From Planktomarina sp. (GTDB taxonomy: Bacteria; Pseudomonadota; Alphaproteobacteria; Rhodobacterales; Rhodobacteraceae), in NCBI GenBank assembly GCA_020629775.1, contig JAHDCP010000006.1:1-38540 (forward strand): a DNA stretch of 38,540 nt, in the 5' to 3' direction. Made by a program: the position numbers and the translations under genes. The notes under the pieces were generated by a model. The model was not told the origin of the DNA. It saw nothing but the letters and a program-made list of their open reading frames with translations, and did not search any database. Positions within the stretch are counted from its first letter, which is position 1, and each line of letters starts with the position of its first letter. Of this stretch, positions 24,473 to 32,394 are shown piece after piece.

Positions 24473-24724
24473 GTGCAAGTGAACGTTTTGTATTTTGCCT
24501 GGGTGCGTGAACGCATTGGGCACGGCTCTGAAACCGTTGAAACATCCGCTGCCACGGTGGCGGATTTGATGGCGGAATTGGTGGCCAAGGGCCCGGAATA
24601 CGAAGCCGCCTTTGCAGACAAATCAGCCCTGAGGGCGGCATTGGACCAAACTTTGGTGGATATGGATGCGCCTTTGGGCAGTGCCCGTGAAGTGGCGTTC
24701 TTCCCCCCCATGACGGGCGGCTGA
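24473..24724 (+). CDS. moaD: Molybdopterin synthase sulfur carrier subunit MoaD
   Basis: This 83-residue ubiquitin-like protein carries the sulfur used to make the dithiolene of molybdopterin. It begins with the strand VNVLYFAWVRERIG and ends with FFPPMTGG, the Gly-Gly tail that is thiocarboxylated. The start is GTG at 24473, 4 bases after the pgsA stop. The stop TGA shares its A with the moaE ATG (TGATG), coupling the two subunits of the synthase. Confidence 0.95.
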   Translation: MQVNVLYFAWVRERIGHGSETVETSAATVADLMAELVAKGPEYEAAFADKSALRAALDQTLVDMDAPLGSAREVAFFPPMTGG

Positions 24725-25158
24725 TGCGCATTGCTGTTCAAGACACCGCGTTTGATCCATCCGTTGAATTGGCGGGATTTGATGCGTGCGGCGGGGGGGC
24801 TGTGGTCACGTTCAACGGGGTGGTGCGCGATGACACGGGCGATTTGCAAGCCATGGAAATTGAACATTACCCCGCCATGACCGAAGCCGCCTTGCGCGAT
24901 TTCGCAGACCAGGCTGTGGCGCGGTTTAACCTAACCAACGCCTTGGTGATCCACCGATATGGAACTTTGAAACCCGGTGAGGTGATCATGATGGTCGCCA
25001 CCGCCGCCAAGCACCGCAAGCAGGCGTTTCAGGGGGCGGACTTTCTGATGGATTACCTGAAGTCCCGCGCGCCGTTTTGGAAGAAAGAAATTACGGCCTC
25101 AGGTGCTGATTGGGTCGCCGCACGGGGTGTGGATGAGGACGCTTTGAAAGGGTGGTGA
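24724..25158 (+). CDS. moaE: Molybdopterin synthase catalytic subunit MoaE
   Basis: The 144-residue protein converts precursor Z to molybdopterin as a heterotetramer with MoaD. Family blocks are visible: AVVTFNGVVRD, MEIEHYPAMTEAAL, VIHRYGTLKPGE, and AAKHRKQAFQGADFLMDYLK. The catalytic lysine lies in PFWKKE. It starts one base inside the moaD stop and is the last gene of the uvrC-pgsA-moaDE run. Another molybdenum gene, moaB, lies at 37.7 kb. Confidence 0.96.
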   Translation: MRIAVQDTAFDPSVELAGFDACGGGAVVTFNGVVRDDTGDLQAMEIEHYPAMTEAALRDFADQAVARFNLTNALVIHRYGTLKPGEVIMMVATAAKHRKQAFQGADFLMDYLKSRAPFWKKEITASGADWVAARGVDEDALKGW

Positions 25159-25193
25159 GTGGAAGGTGCGTGGCGAACGGAGCGCCCTACGGA

Positions 25194-25862
25194 TTAGTTT
25201 TCTACCAAATTTTTGCTTGGGCCACCAAGCGCCGCGCTTTTGGCATAGTATTGTTGAGCCTTTTCAGCGTCTTTTGCAACACCGTCGCCTCGTGCATAAC
25301 GCCCTGCCAAGTTGTAGCACGCTGAATATGATCCGCCTTCGCAACCCTGTTCCATGAGCACGAGTTGTTCTGATTTTGGGATATTGAACAACAGCGCTAA
25401 CTGGTTGCAGCCTCCCGCGTGCCCCAAGCTGCAACCCCTGCGGGTTAAAGCTTCTGCCAATTTCAGATCACGTTTTATGTGGCGGCCTGTGGCGTACTGA
25501 TAACCCATGGCAGAACAGGCTTTGCCCGCCCCAGCGTCGCAAGCGGCTTTATAGTAACCAAACGCTGTTTCTATGTCTTTATCCAACAACAGCCCGTATT
25601 CATAAAGGCTGCCGAGATAAGCACAGGCCCGACTGTTTTGCGCGCTGCACTCTCGTTCAAGGAAAACCAAGATTGTCTCAGGTGTTTCGCCCAAATCCTC
25701 CAGCGCTTCGTTGGTGCATTGCACCAAGGATTTATCGAAACTACAGCTGGCTTCTAGACGATCTAACTTTTGGCTTGGCGTTGTGTTTGCGGATGCCGAC
25801 AACGGCGTCAAAAGCAATGCCACGAATCCAATCAAGGTTCCAACTTTGCAAAATTCGGTCAT
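25194..25862 (-). CDS. Secreted Sel1-like repeat protein
   Basis: This 222-residue protein has a signal peptide (hydrophobic 8-20, cleavage near SASA-NT). About four Sel1/TPR-like repeats of roughly 36 residues follow, in forms such as CAYLGSLYEYGLLLDKDIETA and CYNLAGRYARGDGVAKDAE. Paired cysteines recur (ERECSAQNSRACAY, KAACDAGAGKACSA, RRGCSLGHAGGCNQ, EQGCEGGSYSACYN), as in Helicobacter Hcp-type disulfide-linked repeats. It is probably periplasmic or outer-membrane associated and mediates protein-protein contacts. It stands alone, convergent with moaE, and is AT-richer than its neighbours. No precise function can be assigned. Confidence 0.8.
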   Translation of the reverse strand: MTEFCKVGTLIGFVALLLTPLSASANTTPSQKLDRLEASCSFDKSLVQCTNEALEDLGETPETILVFLERECSAQNSRACAYLGSLYEYGLLLDKDIETAFGYYKAACDAGAGKACSAMGYQYATGRHIKRDLKLAEALTRRGCSLGHAGGCNQLALLFNIPKSEQLVLMEQGCEGGSYSACYNLAGRYARGDGVAKDAEKAQQYYAKSAALGGPSKNLVEN

Positions 25863-25919
25863 TACGGTCTCTGTTGAACTTTATTTCCGGTTGCGAATAC
25901 GCACTCTACGCTTTGCGCC

Positions 25920-26249
25920 TTATGCCGAGTTTTCTGTCCGTTCGATATGCGCCCGCAGTTCTTCTGCTTCCGTGCGCGCGTCGCGCAGGCCGTCCATGGC
26001 GGCGCGCAGTTCGGCTTCTGTTTGGGACATCTGGTTGGTCAGTTCCGCTTCGCGTTCTTGCAAGTAAACAATCGCTTGGTCACGGGTTTCTTCGGCTTCG
26101 TGCAAAGACTGGGCCATTTTATCCAATTCGCCCACATCCGCCCGGCTGACACGGGTAAAGCGGGTGACCATCCAGTTGGCGAACCACCCCAACAAGAAGG
26201 CGACAAACAAGATCACGGCGATGGTGATGATGAACTCAGTTCTGTTCAT
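25920..26249 (-). CDS. Single-pass membrane protein with coiled coil
   Basis: This 109-residue protein begins MNRTEFIITIAVILFVAFLL, a membrane span at about 5-27. The remaining ~75 residues are charged and heptad-like (KMAQSLHEAEETRDQAIVYL, then repeated AELTNQM/AELRAAM/ARTEAEELRAH units), predicting a long coiled coil. The ATG at 26249 overlaps the ompA-family stop by 14 bases, so the two are coupled. An in-frame start 24 bases upstream is less likely. It could be an envelope tether working with the OmpA-family protein; that link is inferred from coupling only. Confidence 0.75.
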   Translation of the reverse strand: MNRTEFIITIAVILFVAFLLGWFANWMVTRFTRVSRADVGELDKMAQSLHEAEETRDQAIVYLQEREAELTNQMSQTEAELRAAMDGLRDARTEAEELRAHIERTENSA

Positions 26250-28098
26250 TTTGAGTCTCCTCCTCGGTGCCATCGTCCAGGGGTTCGGGCGTGGCGGTAA
26301 TCAATCTAAATTCGATGCGGCGGTTTTCTTCCCGGCCGGCGGCTGTGTCGTTGGTGGCGATAGGCTGGGCTTCGCCATATCCTTGGGACACCAGTTTTTT
26401 GATCTTCACGCGTTTCAGCGTCAGGGCTTGCAGAACCGCATCGGCCCGGTCTTTGGACAGCGATTGGTTCATTTCTTCACCGCCTTGGCTGTCGGTGTGG
26501 CCGCTGATTTCAATGGACGCTTCTGGGCAACGGGCCATGGTCAGGGCGATCTGATCCACAGTGGCGCGGCTGGCGCCGTCCAGAACTGTGGACCCGGGTT
26601 CAAAGGTGATTTTCTTTTTGTCCGTCAGCGCGGTGATTTCGCGCACACACTCCTTGGGGTCCAGGCGGTTGGCAATGGGGTCAAGGTTTGGATCGTAGTC
26701 GACCTTCAGATCAAAGTCCGCATCATTGCCCAAACGCGCCACCAACCCTTGGGATACAGTGGCCCCCACATTGGGGTCGCCGCTGCGGCCGGTAACGGTG
26801 ATGTTGGCGGGGGTCACTTCCACAAAGCCGGATTCCATGGCACCCAGGGCTTCCAACCCGGACAGAACGCGAATGGTCCAGCCGCTGGGCAGGTCACTGT
26901 TCACTTCCACGGAATCGCGCAAGTCACTGCCGGTGAACTTGGCTTTGGCGAATGTGGTCAGGATCGACCGGCTGCTTTCATCATCAATGGCACCGCGCAA
27001 TTGCAATTGGCCTTCGGGGGACCGGGTGGCGGTGAATTCCAAGGGTTTGGCTTCGCCTTCGGCGCGCAGTTCGGGCAATGTCGCAGACAAGCTGAAAACT
27101 TCTGGCAGGGCGGCGTTCAAGTTGGTGACAGCGGCGTCAAAGGCGGCTTGGTCGGATCCTGCGATCCCCACCAACCCCACATCCGTGTCTGACAAGGTGA
27201 TCTTTCCGCCCCCCAGATCTGCAACAGCCGCGATGGATGCCATGGCGGCATCGCCCCATTCGGGCGATGGAACACCCAAGCCCTGGCGGCAATCAGCTTT
27301 GCCTTCCAATCCCGCATCGGCTGCGGCGGACAGAATTTTTGCGGCGGTTTCCGGGGAATCGGCAGAACAGGCGTCCAAGCTGGCGGTGCCGTCTGCGATT
27401 TGGAACCGCATGATGAATGGTGTGATGACAGGGCGCGGGGCCGTCAGGCGCAGTTCCGTTTTCAATCCTTCGGGCGCACGGCGGGCCAGGGCAGATTCAA
27501 AGCGGCGCTTGTCTGCCTCGGAATCGGTGCTGGCTTTGACAAATACGCTGTCGCCTTGAATTGTGATTTTGGTGCGATCCAATTGCCCCAAGGCAGACAC
27601 GCCAAAGTTCACTGCATCGGGCCACTGATCCGGCACAGGGTAATCAGCGGTTTCCAAGAAATCCGCGATGGGCACCCCAGGGGCGCGGCTGGCGATTTGG
27701 TCCAGCAGGGCGTCTTTGTCTGTGGCGGCTGGGATCAAGCCAATCAGGGAAATGCCCGCATCATTGCGCAGCACTTCGATGGAAAAGTCCGGGGCGGCCA
27801 GGGCATCGGCTTCCATGATTTCGAAGTTGTCAAAAATTCTGGAGGCATCCACCACCGATCCCACGGAAGACAGGGCTTTGAAGCGTTCGGCTTCTGAAGG
27901 GGCTTCACCGTCCAGGGTTACGCGCAACCCATCTGCTTGGACATTGGCCCAATCAAATCCATCAACGCTGAGACGGTTGGCAACATCGGCTTCGGTGCTG
28001 GTTTCAACCCAAAGGGCCGCCGCGCGGGCGGACACAAATGCGCCGCCAGCGGCAAGGCCGAAAACAGCAAGCATTGTGAATGCAGTGGATAGACGCAT
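26236..28098 (-). CDS. OmpA-family peptidoglycan-binding protein
   Basis: The 620-residue exported protein has an N-terminal signal or anchor (STAFTMLAVFGLAAGGAFV). Several repeats that look like BON-type phospholipid/periplasmic domains (segments such as DGLRVTLDGEAPSEAERFKA) fill the middle. A C-terminal OmpA/MotB domain (about 490-600) contains ITFEPGSTVLDGASRATVDQ, ISGHTDSQGGEEMNQSLSK and GREENRRIEFRL; the conserved Asp and Arg residues bind diaminopimelate of peptidoglycan. It probably links envelope layers. The ATG at 28098 with GGGAG upstream is preferred over a TTG 12 bases earlier. It follows ubiA by 52 bases and overlaps the small coiled-coil gene. Confidence 0.88.
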   Translation of the reverse strand: MRLSTAFTMLAVFGLAAGGAFVSARAAALWVETSTEADVANRLSVDGFDWANVQADGLRVTLDGEAPSEAERFKALSSVGSVVDASRIFDNFEIMEADALAAPDFSIEVLRNDAGISLIGLIPAATDKDALLDQIASRAPGVPIADFLETADYPVPDQWPDAVNFGVSALGQLDRTKITIQGDSVFVKASTDSEADKRRFESALARRAPEGLKTELRLTAPRPVITPFIMRFQIADGTASLDACSADSPETAAKILSAAADAGLEGKADCRQGLGVPSPEWGDAAMASIAAVADLGGGKITLSDTDVGLVGIAGSDQAAFDAAVTNLNAALPEVFSLSATLPELRAEGEAKPLEFTATRSPEGQLQLRGAIDDESSRSILTTFAKAKFTGSDLRDSVEVNSDLPSGWTIRVLSGLEALGAMESGFVEVTPANITVTGRSGDPNVGATVSQGLVARLGNDADFDLKVDYDPNLDPIANRLDPKECVREITALTDKKKITFEPGSTVLDGASRATVDQIALTMARCPEASIEISGHTDSQGGEEMNQSLSKDRADAVLQALTLKRVKIKKLVSQGYGEAQPIATNDTAAGREENRRIEFRLITATPEPLDDGTEEETQNEQN

Positions 28099-28150
28099 GG
28101 AAACTCCCAACTCTTGGGTTGCTTGTATGACGTGCGCGTCGCGGCTTCAA

Positions 28151-29107
28151 TCAAAGGAACGCGAGGATCAGCAAAAACACAGCTGCAATCAGGCCTGCAT
28201 CACGATTGGATCGAAACAATGCCAGGCATCGGTCCGGATCGTTGATGTTCAGCTGGGTCATTTGCCAAATCAGGTGTCCGAAAAAGCCCAAAACCCCGGC
28301 CATGGCCACCAGCCAGCCCAAAGCATGGGGCATGGCCAGCATTGTGGCCCCGGCGAACAGCGCCGTGGACAAGATAGCGAATCCCCAAAGCCACCGGGGG
28401 GAATCATCGCCAAACAACCGCGCAGTGGATTTAACCCCGATCATGGCGTCATCTTCGGTGTCCTGGTGGGCATAGATCGTGTCGTAAAACAGGGTCCAGG
28501 AAATGCCCGCGATATACAAAACCACCGCAGGCCATTCCAATGTGCCGCGATGGGCGGTCCAGCCCACCAGTGCGCCCCAGTTGAAGGCCAGCCCCAAGAA
28601 CACTTGCGGCCACCAGGTGAATCGTTTTGCAAAGGGATAAATCGCCACAAAGACCAAGCTGGCCACGCCCACCCCGATGGTGGGCCATCCAAAAGACAAA
28701 AGAATGAAGAAAGACACCCCAGCCTGAATGGCCATCCAAACCAGCGCTGCGCGCGGTGTCACTTGGCCCGACGGCAAGGGCCGGGACCGGGTGCGGGCCA
28801 CCTGGGCATCAATCTTACGATCTGTGAAATCGTTCCAGGTGCAGCCAGCACCGCGCATCAAAAACGCGCCGATGCCACACCCCAAGATCAACCACGCATC
28901 CCAAAGGCGCAAACCATCCAATCCGGCCGCCAACAAAACACCCCAGATGCAAGGGATAAACAGAAGCCATGTTCCAATGGGGCGGTCAGCACGGGACAAG
29001 CGCAAATAAGGGCGGGTCCATTCCGGGGCAGTGGTGTCCACCCAATTTCCGGCTACGGCATCGGCAACTTGGCCTGTGGCCCCTGGCACTTTGGATGGGT
29101 TAGACAT
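28151..29107 (-). CDS. ubiA: 4-hydroxybenzoate polyprenyltransferase
   Basis: This 318-residue integral membrane enzyme prenylates 4-hydroxybenzoate in ubiquinone synthesis. Both Asp-rich Mg2+-prenyl diphosphate motifs are present: NDFTDRKIDAQVARTRSRPL and DTIYAHQDTEDD. Eight or nine hydrophobic helices cover the rest. The N-terminal ~30 residues before RPYLRLSRADRPIGTW are polar and variable. The ATG at 29107 lies only 12 bases from the divergent rsmE start, so promoters and leader regions of the two genes must overlap each other or lie within coding DNA. Confidence 0.95.
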   Translation of the reverse strand: MSNPSKVPGATGQVADAVAGNWVDTTAPEWTRPYLRLSRADRPIGTWLLFIPCIWGVLLAAGLDGLRLWDAWLILGCGIGAFLMRGAGCTWNDFTDRKIDAQVARTRSRPLPSGQVTPRAALVWMAIQAGVSFFILLSFGWPTIGVGVASLVFVAIYPFAKRFTWWPQVFLGLAFNWGALVGWTAHRGTLEWPAVVLYIAGISWTLFYDTIYAHQDTEDDAMIGVKSTARLFGDDSPRWLWGFAILSTALFAGATMLAMPHALGWLVAMAGVLGFFGHLIWQMTQLNINDPDRCLALFRSNRDAGLIAAVFLLILAFL

Positions 29108-29119
29108 ATCTTAGCTTTC

Positions 29120-29836
29120 ATGGTTTCGATCCCGCGCCTTTATGTAGATCAGCCTTTGGGGGAAGGGCAATTGGTGACGCTGTCGCGGGACCATGCCCAT
29201 TATCTGTTTGGCGTGATGCGCCGCAGTGTTGGGGACAAGGTGGAACTGTTCAACGGCACCCATGGGGAATGGACCTGTTCTGTGAACCAGGCCAGTAAGA
29301 AGGCGGGCGTGTTGCGATGTGATGCGCAAACCAAACCCCAACAGTCGCCGCCTGATCTGTGGCTGTTGTTTGCCCCCATCAAAAAGGCACGCACGGATTT
29401 CATTGTGGAAAAGGCGGCTGAAATGGGGGCCGCCCGGATCATGCCCGTGACCACTGATTTCACCAATTCAGATCGGCTGCGCCAGGACCGTTTGCAAGCC
29501 CATGCCGTGGAAGCGGCTGAACAATGCGGCGGCACGTTTGTGCCCCCAGTGGATGATTTGGTGAAGTTGGAAACTGTTTTGCAAGATTGGCCCGCTGATC
29601 GCGCGCTCATGTTTTGTGACGAAGCCCGCGTGGGCCAAGACAATGCCCTGCCAGATGTGTCTGGGCCTTGGGCCATCGTGATTGGGCCAGAAGGCGGGTT
29701 TTCGGATCGCGAACGCCGCATGTTGCAAGATATGCCATCGGCCCATGCCGTGGCGCTGGGCCCGCGTATTTTGCGGGCCGATACAGCCGTCGTGGCCGCC
29801 ATGGCCCTGTGGCAAGATAAATTGGGGGATTGGTGA
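29120..29836 (+). CDS. rsmE: 16S rRNA (uracil-1498-N3) methyltransferase
   Basis: The 238-residue protein is a SPOUT-class methyltransferase that makes m3U1498 in 16S rRNA. The N-terminal PUA-like part shows HYLFGVMRRSVGDKVELFNG. The SAM-binding trefoil knot shows VIGPEGGFSDRERR and ALGPRILRADTAVVAAM, the two RsmE signatures. The ATG at 29120 matches the family start (MVSIPRLYVDQPL); the open frame runs much further upstream only because the opposite strand of ubiA and the ompA-family gene happens to lack stops. The next gene begins on the last base of the stop (TGATG). Confidence 0.94.
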   Translation: MVSIPRLYVDQPLGEGQLVTLSRDHAHYLFGVMRRSVGDKVELFNGTHGEWTCSVNQASKKAGVLRCDAQTKPQQSPPDLWLLFAPIKKARTDFIVEKAAEMGAARIMPVTTDFTNSDRLRQDRLQAHAVEAAEQCGGTFVPPVDDLVKLETVLQDWPADRALMFCDEARVGQDNALPDVSGPWAIVIGPEGGFSDRERRMLQDMPSAHAVALGPRILRADTAVVAAMALWQDKLGDW

Positions 29837-30348
29837 TGGGGTTTGTCAGACCAGAGATTGTCGCCGGGTGGGACGTTTGGAAACAAGTGATCTTCGGGGT
29901 CGCCATTGCCGCCTTTGGGCTGTTCGGTGTGTTTGATTGGCCTGGTCTTGGCAGTTACGGCGGTCTTGTGATTGTGGCCATGGGCGCGTTGATTGCGCTT
30001 GATGGTTGGCGGCGCGTGCATTTTCCGTCCGGTTCCGGTGGTCCCGGCATGGTCGAAGTCAAAGAACGCCGCATCACTTACTTTAGCGCAGGGATGGGAC
30101 GGGCGGTGTCTTTGGACACGCTGCAACGCTGCGAAGTGCACCGAAACGCGCGCGGGCGCATCACTTGGGTGTTTTATGACACCGAAGGCATGATGGAAGT
30201 GCCGGGTGACGCGGAAGGCACCGATGGTTTGTTCGACGCGCTGGTGGCCTTGCCAGGCGTGAATTACGCGCAAGCCCAAGACGCCGCAGCCGGGCAAGGG
30301 CCAGATATATTCCTGATCTGGAACCGGGATCGTGCTAAGTTGAATTGA
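29836..30348 (+). CDS. Uncharacterised membrane protein (two N-terminal spans)
   Basis: This 170-residue protein has two N-terminal membrane helices (VIFGVAIAAFGLFGVFDW and GLVIVAMGALIALDGW) and then a cytoplasmic part of about 110 residues. That part contains VKERRITYFSAGMGRAVSLD and LQRCEVHRNARGRITWVFYD, which read like beta strands of a PH-like barrel. I do not recognise a characterised family. The ATG overlaps the rsmE stop by one base and gshA follows after 57 bases, so it probably belongs to an rsmE-gshA transcription unit. Any functional link to either is unknown. Confidence 0.8.
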   Translation: MGFVRPEIVAGWDVWKQVIFGVAIAAFGLFGVFDWPGLGSYGGLVIVAMGALIALDGWRRVHFPSGSGGPGMVEVKERRITYFSAGMGRAVSLDTLQRCEVHRNARGRITWVFYDTEGMMEVPGDAEGTDGLFDALVALPGVNYAQAQDAAAGQGPDIFLIWNRDRAKLN

Positions 30349-30405
30349 CAACGCCCGTGCACCGCGCCACGGCTGTCATGAAAGAACCAAGATCGGAGAA
30401 CCCCC

Positions 30406-31776
30406 ATGTCTATTCCCCAGTCCGGCGGCGGGCCGATCGAACGGTATGAACAACTGGCTGAACTTCTTGAAGGTGGGAACAAGCCCAAGGACGCGTGGCG
30501 CATTGGCACGGAACATGAAAAGTTCGGCTACTGCAAAGACAGTTTGCTGCCCCTGCCGTACGAAGGGGATCGGTCCATCAAAGCCATTTTGGAAGGGCTG
30601 CGGGATCGGTTCAATTGGGCCCCGGTGGAAGAAGCGGGCAACATCATTGGTCTGACCAAAGATGGGGCGAATGTGTCCTTGGAGCCGGGCGGGCAATTGG
30701 AATTGTCTGGCGCGCCTTTGGAAACCATTCACGAAACCTGTGATGAAGTGAACGTGCACCTGCGCGAAGTGCAATCGGTGGCCGATGAAATGGGCGCACG
30801 GTTCATTGGACTTGGCGCGGCACCCGAATGGTCCCACGACCAAATGCCGATGATGCCCAAAGGCCGATATCGGTTGATGACAGATTACATGGGCCGGGTG
30901 GGCACCCACGGGACACAGATGATGTACCGAACCTGCACCGTGCAGGTGAACTTGGACTTCGCCTCAGAAGCGGACATGGTCAAAAAATTCCGCGTGGCTT
31001 TGGCACTGCAGCCCGTGGCAACCGCACTGTTTGCCAATTCCCCCTTCTTTGAAGGCAAGCCCAATGGCCACAAATCCTGGCGCAGCCGCATTTGGCGGGA
31101 TCTGGATGCAGACCGCACTGGCACGCTGCCGTTTGTGTTTGAGGACGGCATGGGGTTTGAACGATACGTGGATTACGCGTTGGATGTGCCGATGTACTTT
31201 GTGTACCGCGATGGTGTGTATATCGACGCGCTGGGCATGTCGTTCCGGGACTTTATGAAGGGCGAACTGCCCGCGTTGCCCGGTGAAATGCCCACGCTTT
31301 CGGATTGGGCGGATCATCTGACCACAATTTTCCCCGAAGCGCGGATCAAACAGTTCATGGAAATGCGCGGGGCCGATGGTGGCCCTTGGCGCCGTTTGTG
31401 CGCGCTGCCTGCGTTTTGGGTGGGCATGATGTATGATCAATCGTCCTTGGACGCGGCCTGGGATTTGGCCAAAGGCATGGATTTAGAAACCCGGGACGCC
31501 TTGCGCGTGGCCGCCAGTGTGGATGGATTGCACGCCCAAGTGGGCGACATCAAGATGATGGATTTGGCCAAACAGTGCGTGGACATTTCACGCGCCGGTC
31601 TGGCCGCGCGGGCACGTTCTGGGGCGGGCGGCATGGTGCCGGATGAAACCCATTTTCTGAACGCGCTGGAAGACAGTTTGGAAACGGGCCAAACCCCCGC
31701 GGACGAACTGTTAGAGAAATACCACGGCGATTGGGGCGGTGATCTGAAACGCATTTACGACGAATATTCGTATTAA
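30406..31776 (+). CDS. gshA: Glutamate--cysteine ligase (plant/alphaproteobacterial type)
   Basis: The 456-residue enzyme joins glutamate and cysteine in the first step of glutathione synthesis. It belongs to the GCS2 family of plants and alphaproteobacteria rather than the E. coli type. Recognisable blocks are WRIGTEHEKFGY, GANVSLEPGGQLELSGAPL, THGTQMMYRTCTVQVNLDF and FANSPFFEGKPNGHKSWRSR. The length is normal for alphaproteobacterial GshA. A GGAG ribosome-binding site lies shortly upstream of the ATG. The gene converges on plsY with only 9 bases between stops and no terminator visible there. Confidence 0.96.
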   Translation: MSIPQSGGGPIERYEQLAELLEGGNKPKDAWRIGTEHEKFGYCKDSLLPLPYEGDRSIKAILEGLRDRFNWAPVEEAGNIIGLTKDGANVSLEPGGQLELSGAPLETIHETCDEVNVHLREVQSVADEMGARFIGLGAAPEWSHDQMPMMPKGRYRLMTDYMGRVGTHGTQMMYRTCTVQVNLDFASEADMVKKFRVALALQPVATALFANSPFFEGKPNGHKSWRSRIWRDLDADRTGTLPFVFEDGMGFERYVDYALDVPMYFVYRDGVYIDALGMSFRDFMKGELPALPGEMPTLSDWADHLTTIFPEARIKQFMEMRGADGGPWRRLCALPAFWVGMMYDQSSLDAAWDLAKGMDLETRDALRVAASVDGLHAQVGDIKMMDLAKQCVDISRAGLAARARSGAGGMVPDETHFLNALEDSLETGQTPADELLEKYHGDWGGDLKRIYDEYSY

Positions 31777-31785
31777 CGGCGCAGT

Positions 31786-32394
31786 CTATTTCTGCCCAAT
31801 CTTAGTTTCTGTGCCGTCTTTGATGCGCTGAATGTTTTCGCCGTGACGCCAGTAAATCATGATGGCCAGGGCCAGACACAAAGCGATCATCTGTGGAAAG
31901 CCCAGGAAAAAGGCCCAGCCGATGGCGGCGGCTGAAGATATCAGCGCTGCAAAAGATGAATACCGAAACACCCCTGCGATGGCCAACCATGTGGCCCCGG
32001 TGGCCAAGCCAACGGGCCAGGCAAGTGCGAACAAAAGGCCGAAGAACGTTGCAACGCCTTTGCCGCCTTTGAACCGCAACCAGATGGGAAAGCAGTGGCC
32101 GACGAATGCGGCAAAGCCTGCCAATTGTGCGGCGTCGGGTCCAGCAAACACCAAGGCCAGCAGGGCGGCGATGCCTGCTTTGCCTGCATCCAAGATCAAG
32201 GTCAGAAACGCACCAAGTTTACTGCCGGTGCGCAGCACATTGGTGGCCCCAATGTTGCCGGATCCGATTTGGCGCAAATCCCCCAGGCCAAGTGCACGCG
32301 CGATTACAATGCCAAATGGCACAGACCCCAAAAGATATCCGATACTGGCCCATGCAATCAGCCCCGTCAGCGATGTGGTGATGTCTGGAATCAT
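31786..32394 (-). CDS. plsY: Glycerol-3-phosphate acyltransferase PlsY
   Basis: This 202-residue inner-membrane enzyme transfers acyl groups from acyl-phosphate to glycerol 3-phosphate, the first step of phospholipid synthesis. Its three active-site loops are visible: SVPFGIVIARALG, GSGNIGATNVLRTGSKLGA and FKGGKGVATFFG. Five hydrophobic helices match the family. It overlaps the upstream pseudo-dihydroorotase gene by 4 bases and is the last gene of the pyrB operon, so pyrimidine and phospholipid synthesis genes share a transcript. Confidence 0.95.
   Translation of the reverse strand: MIPDITTSLTGLIAWASIGYLLGSVPFGIVIARALGLGDLRQIGSGNIGATNVLRTGSKLGAFLTLILDAGKAGIAALLALVFAGPDAAQLAGFAAFVGHCFPIWLRFKGGKGVATFFGLLFALAWPVGLATGATWLAIAGVFRYSSFAALISSAAAIGWAFFLGFPQMIALCLALAIMIYWRHGENIQRIKDGTETKIGQK

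Noticed and set aside
26164-27192. Plus-strand open frame of 342 codons
   Set aside because: Antisense to the OmpA-family gene; Gly/Phe/His-rich shadow with no start context.
27668-29119. Very long plus-strand open frame running into rsmE
   Set aside because: It is antisense to ubiA and the ompA-family gene, both with clear family motifs; its translation is low-complexity Pro/Gln/Arg-rich and only the part from 29120 (RsmE) is recognisable.
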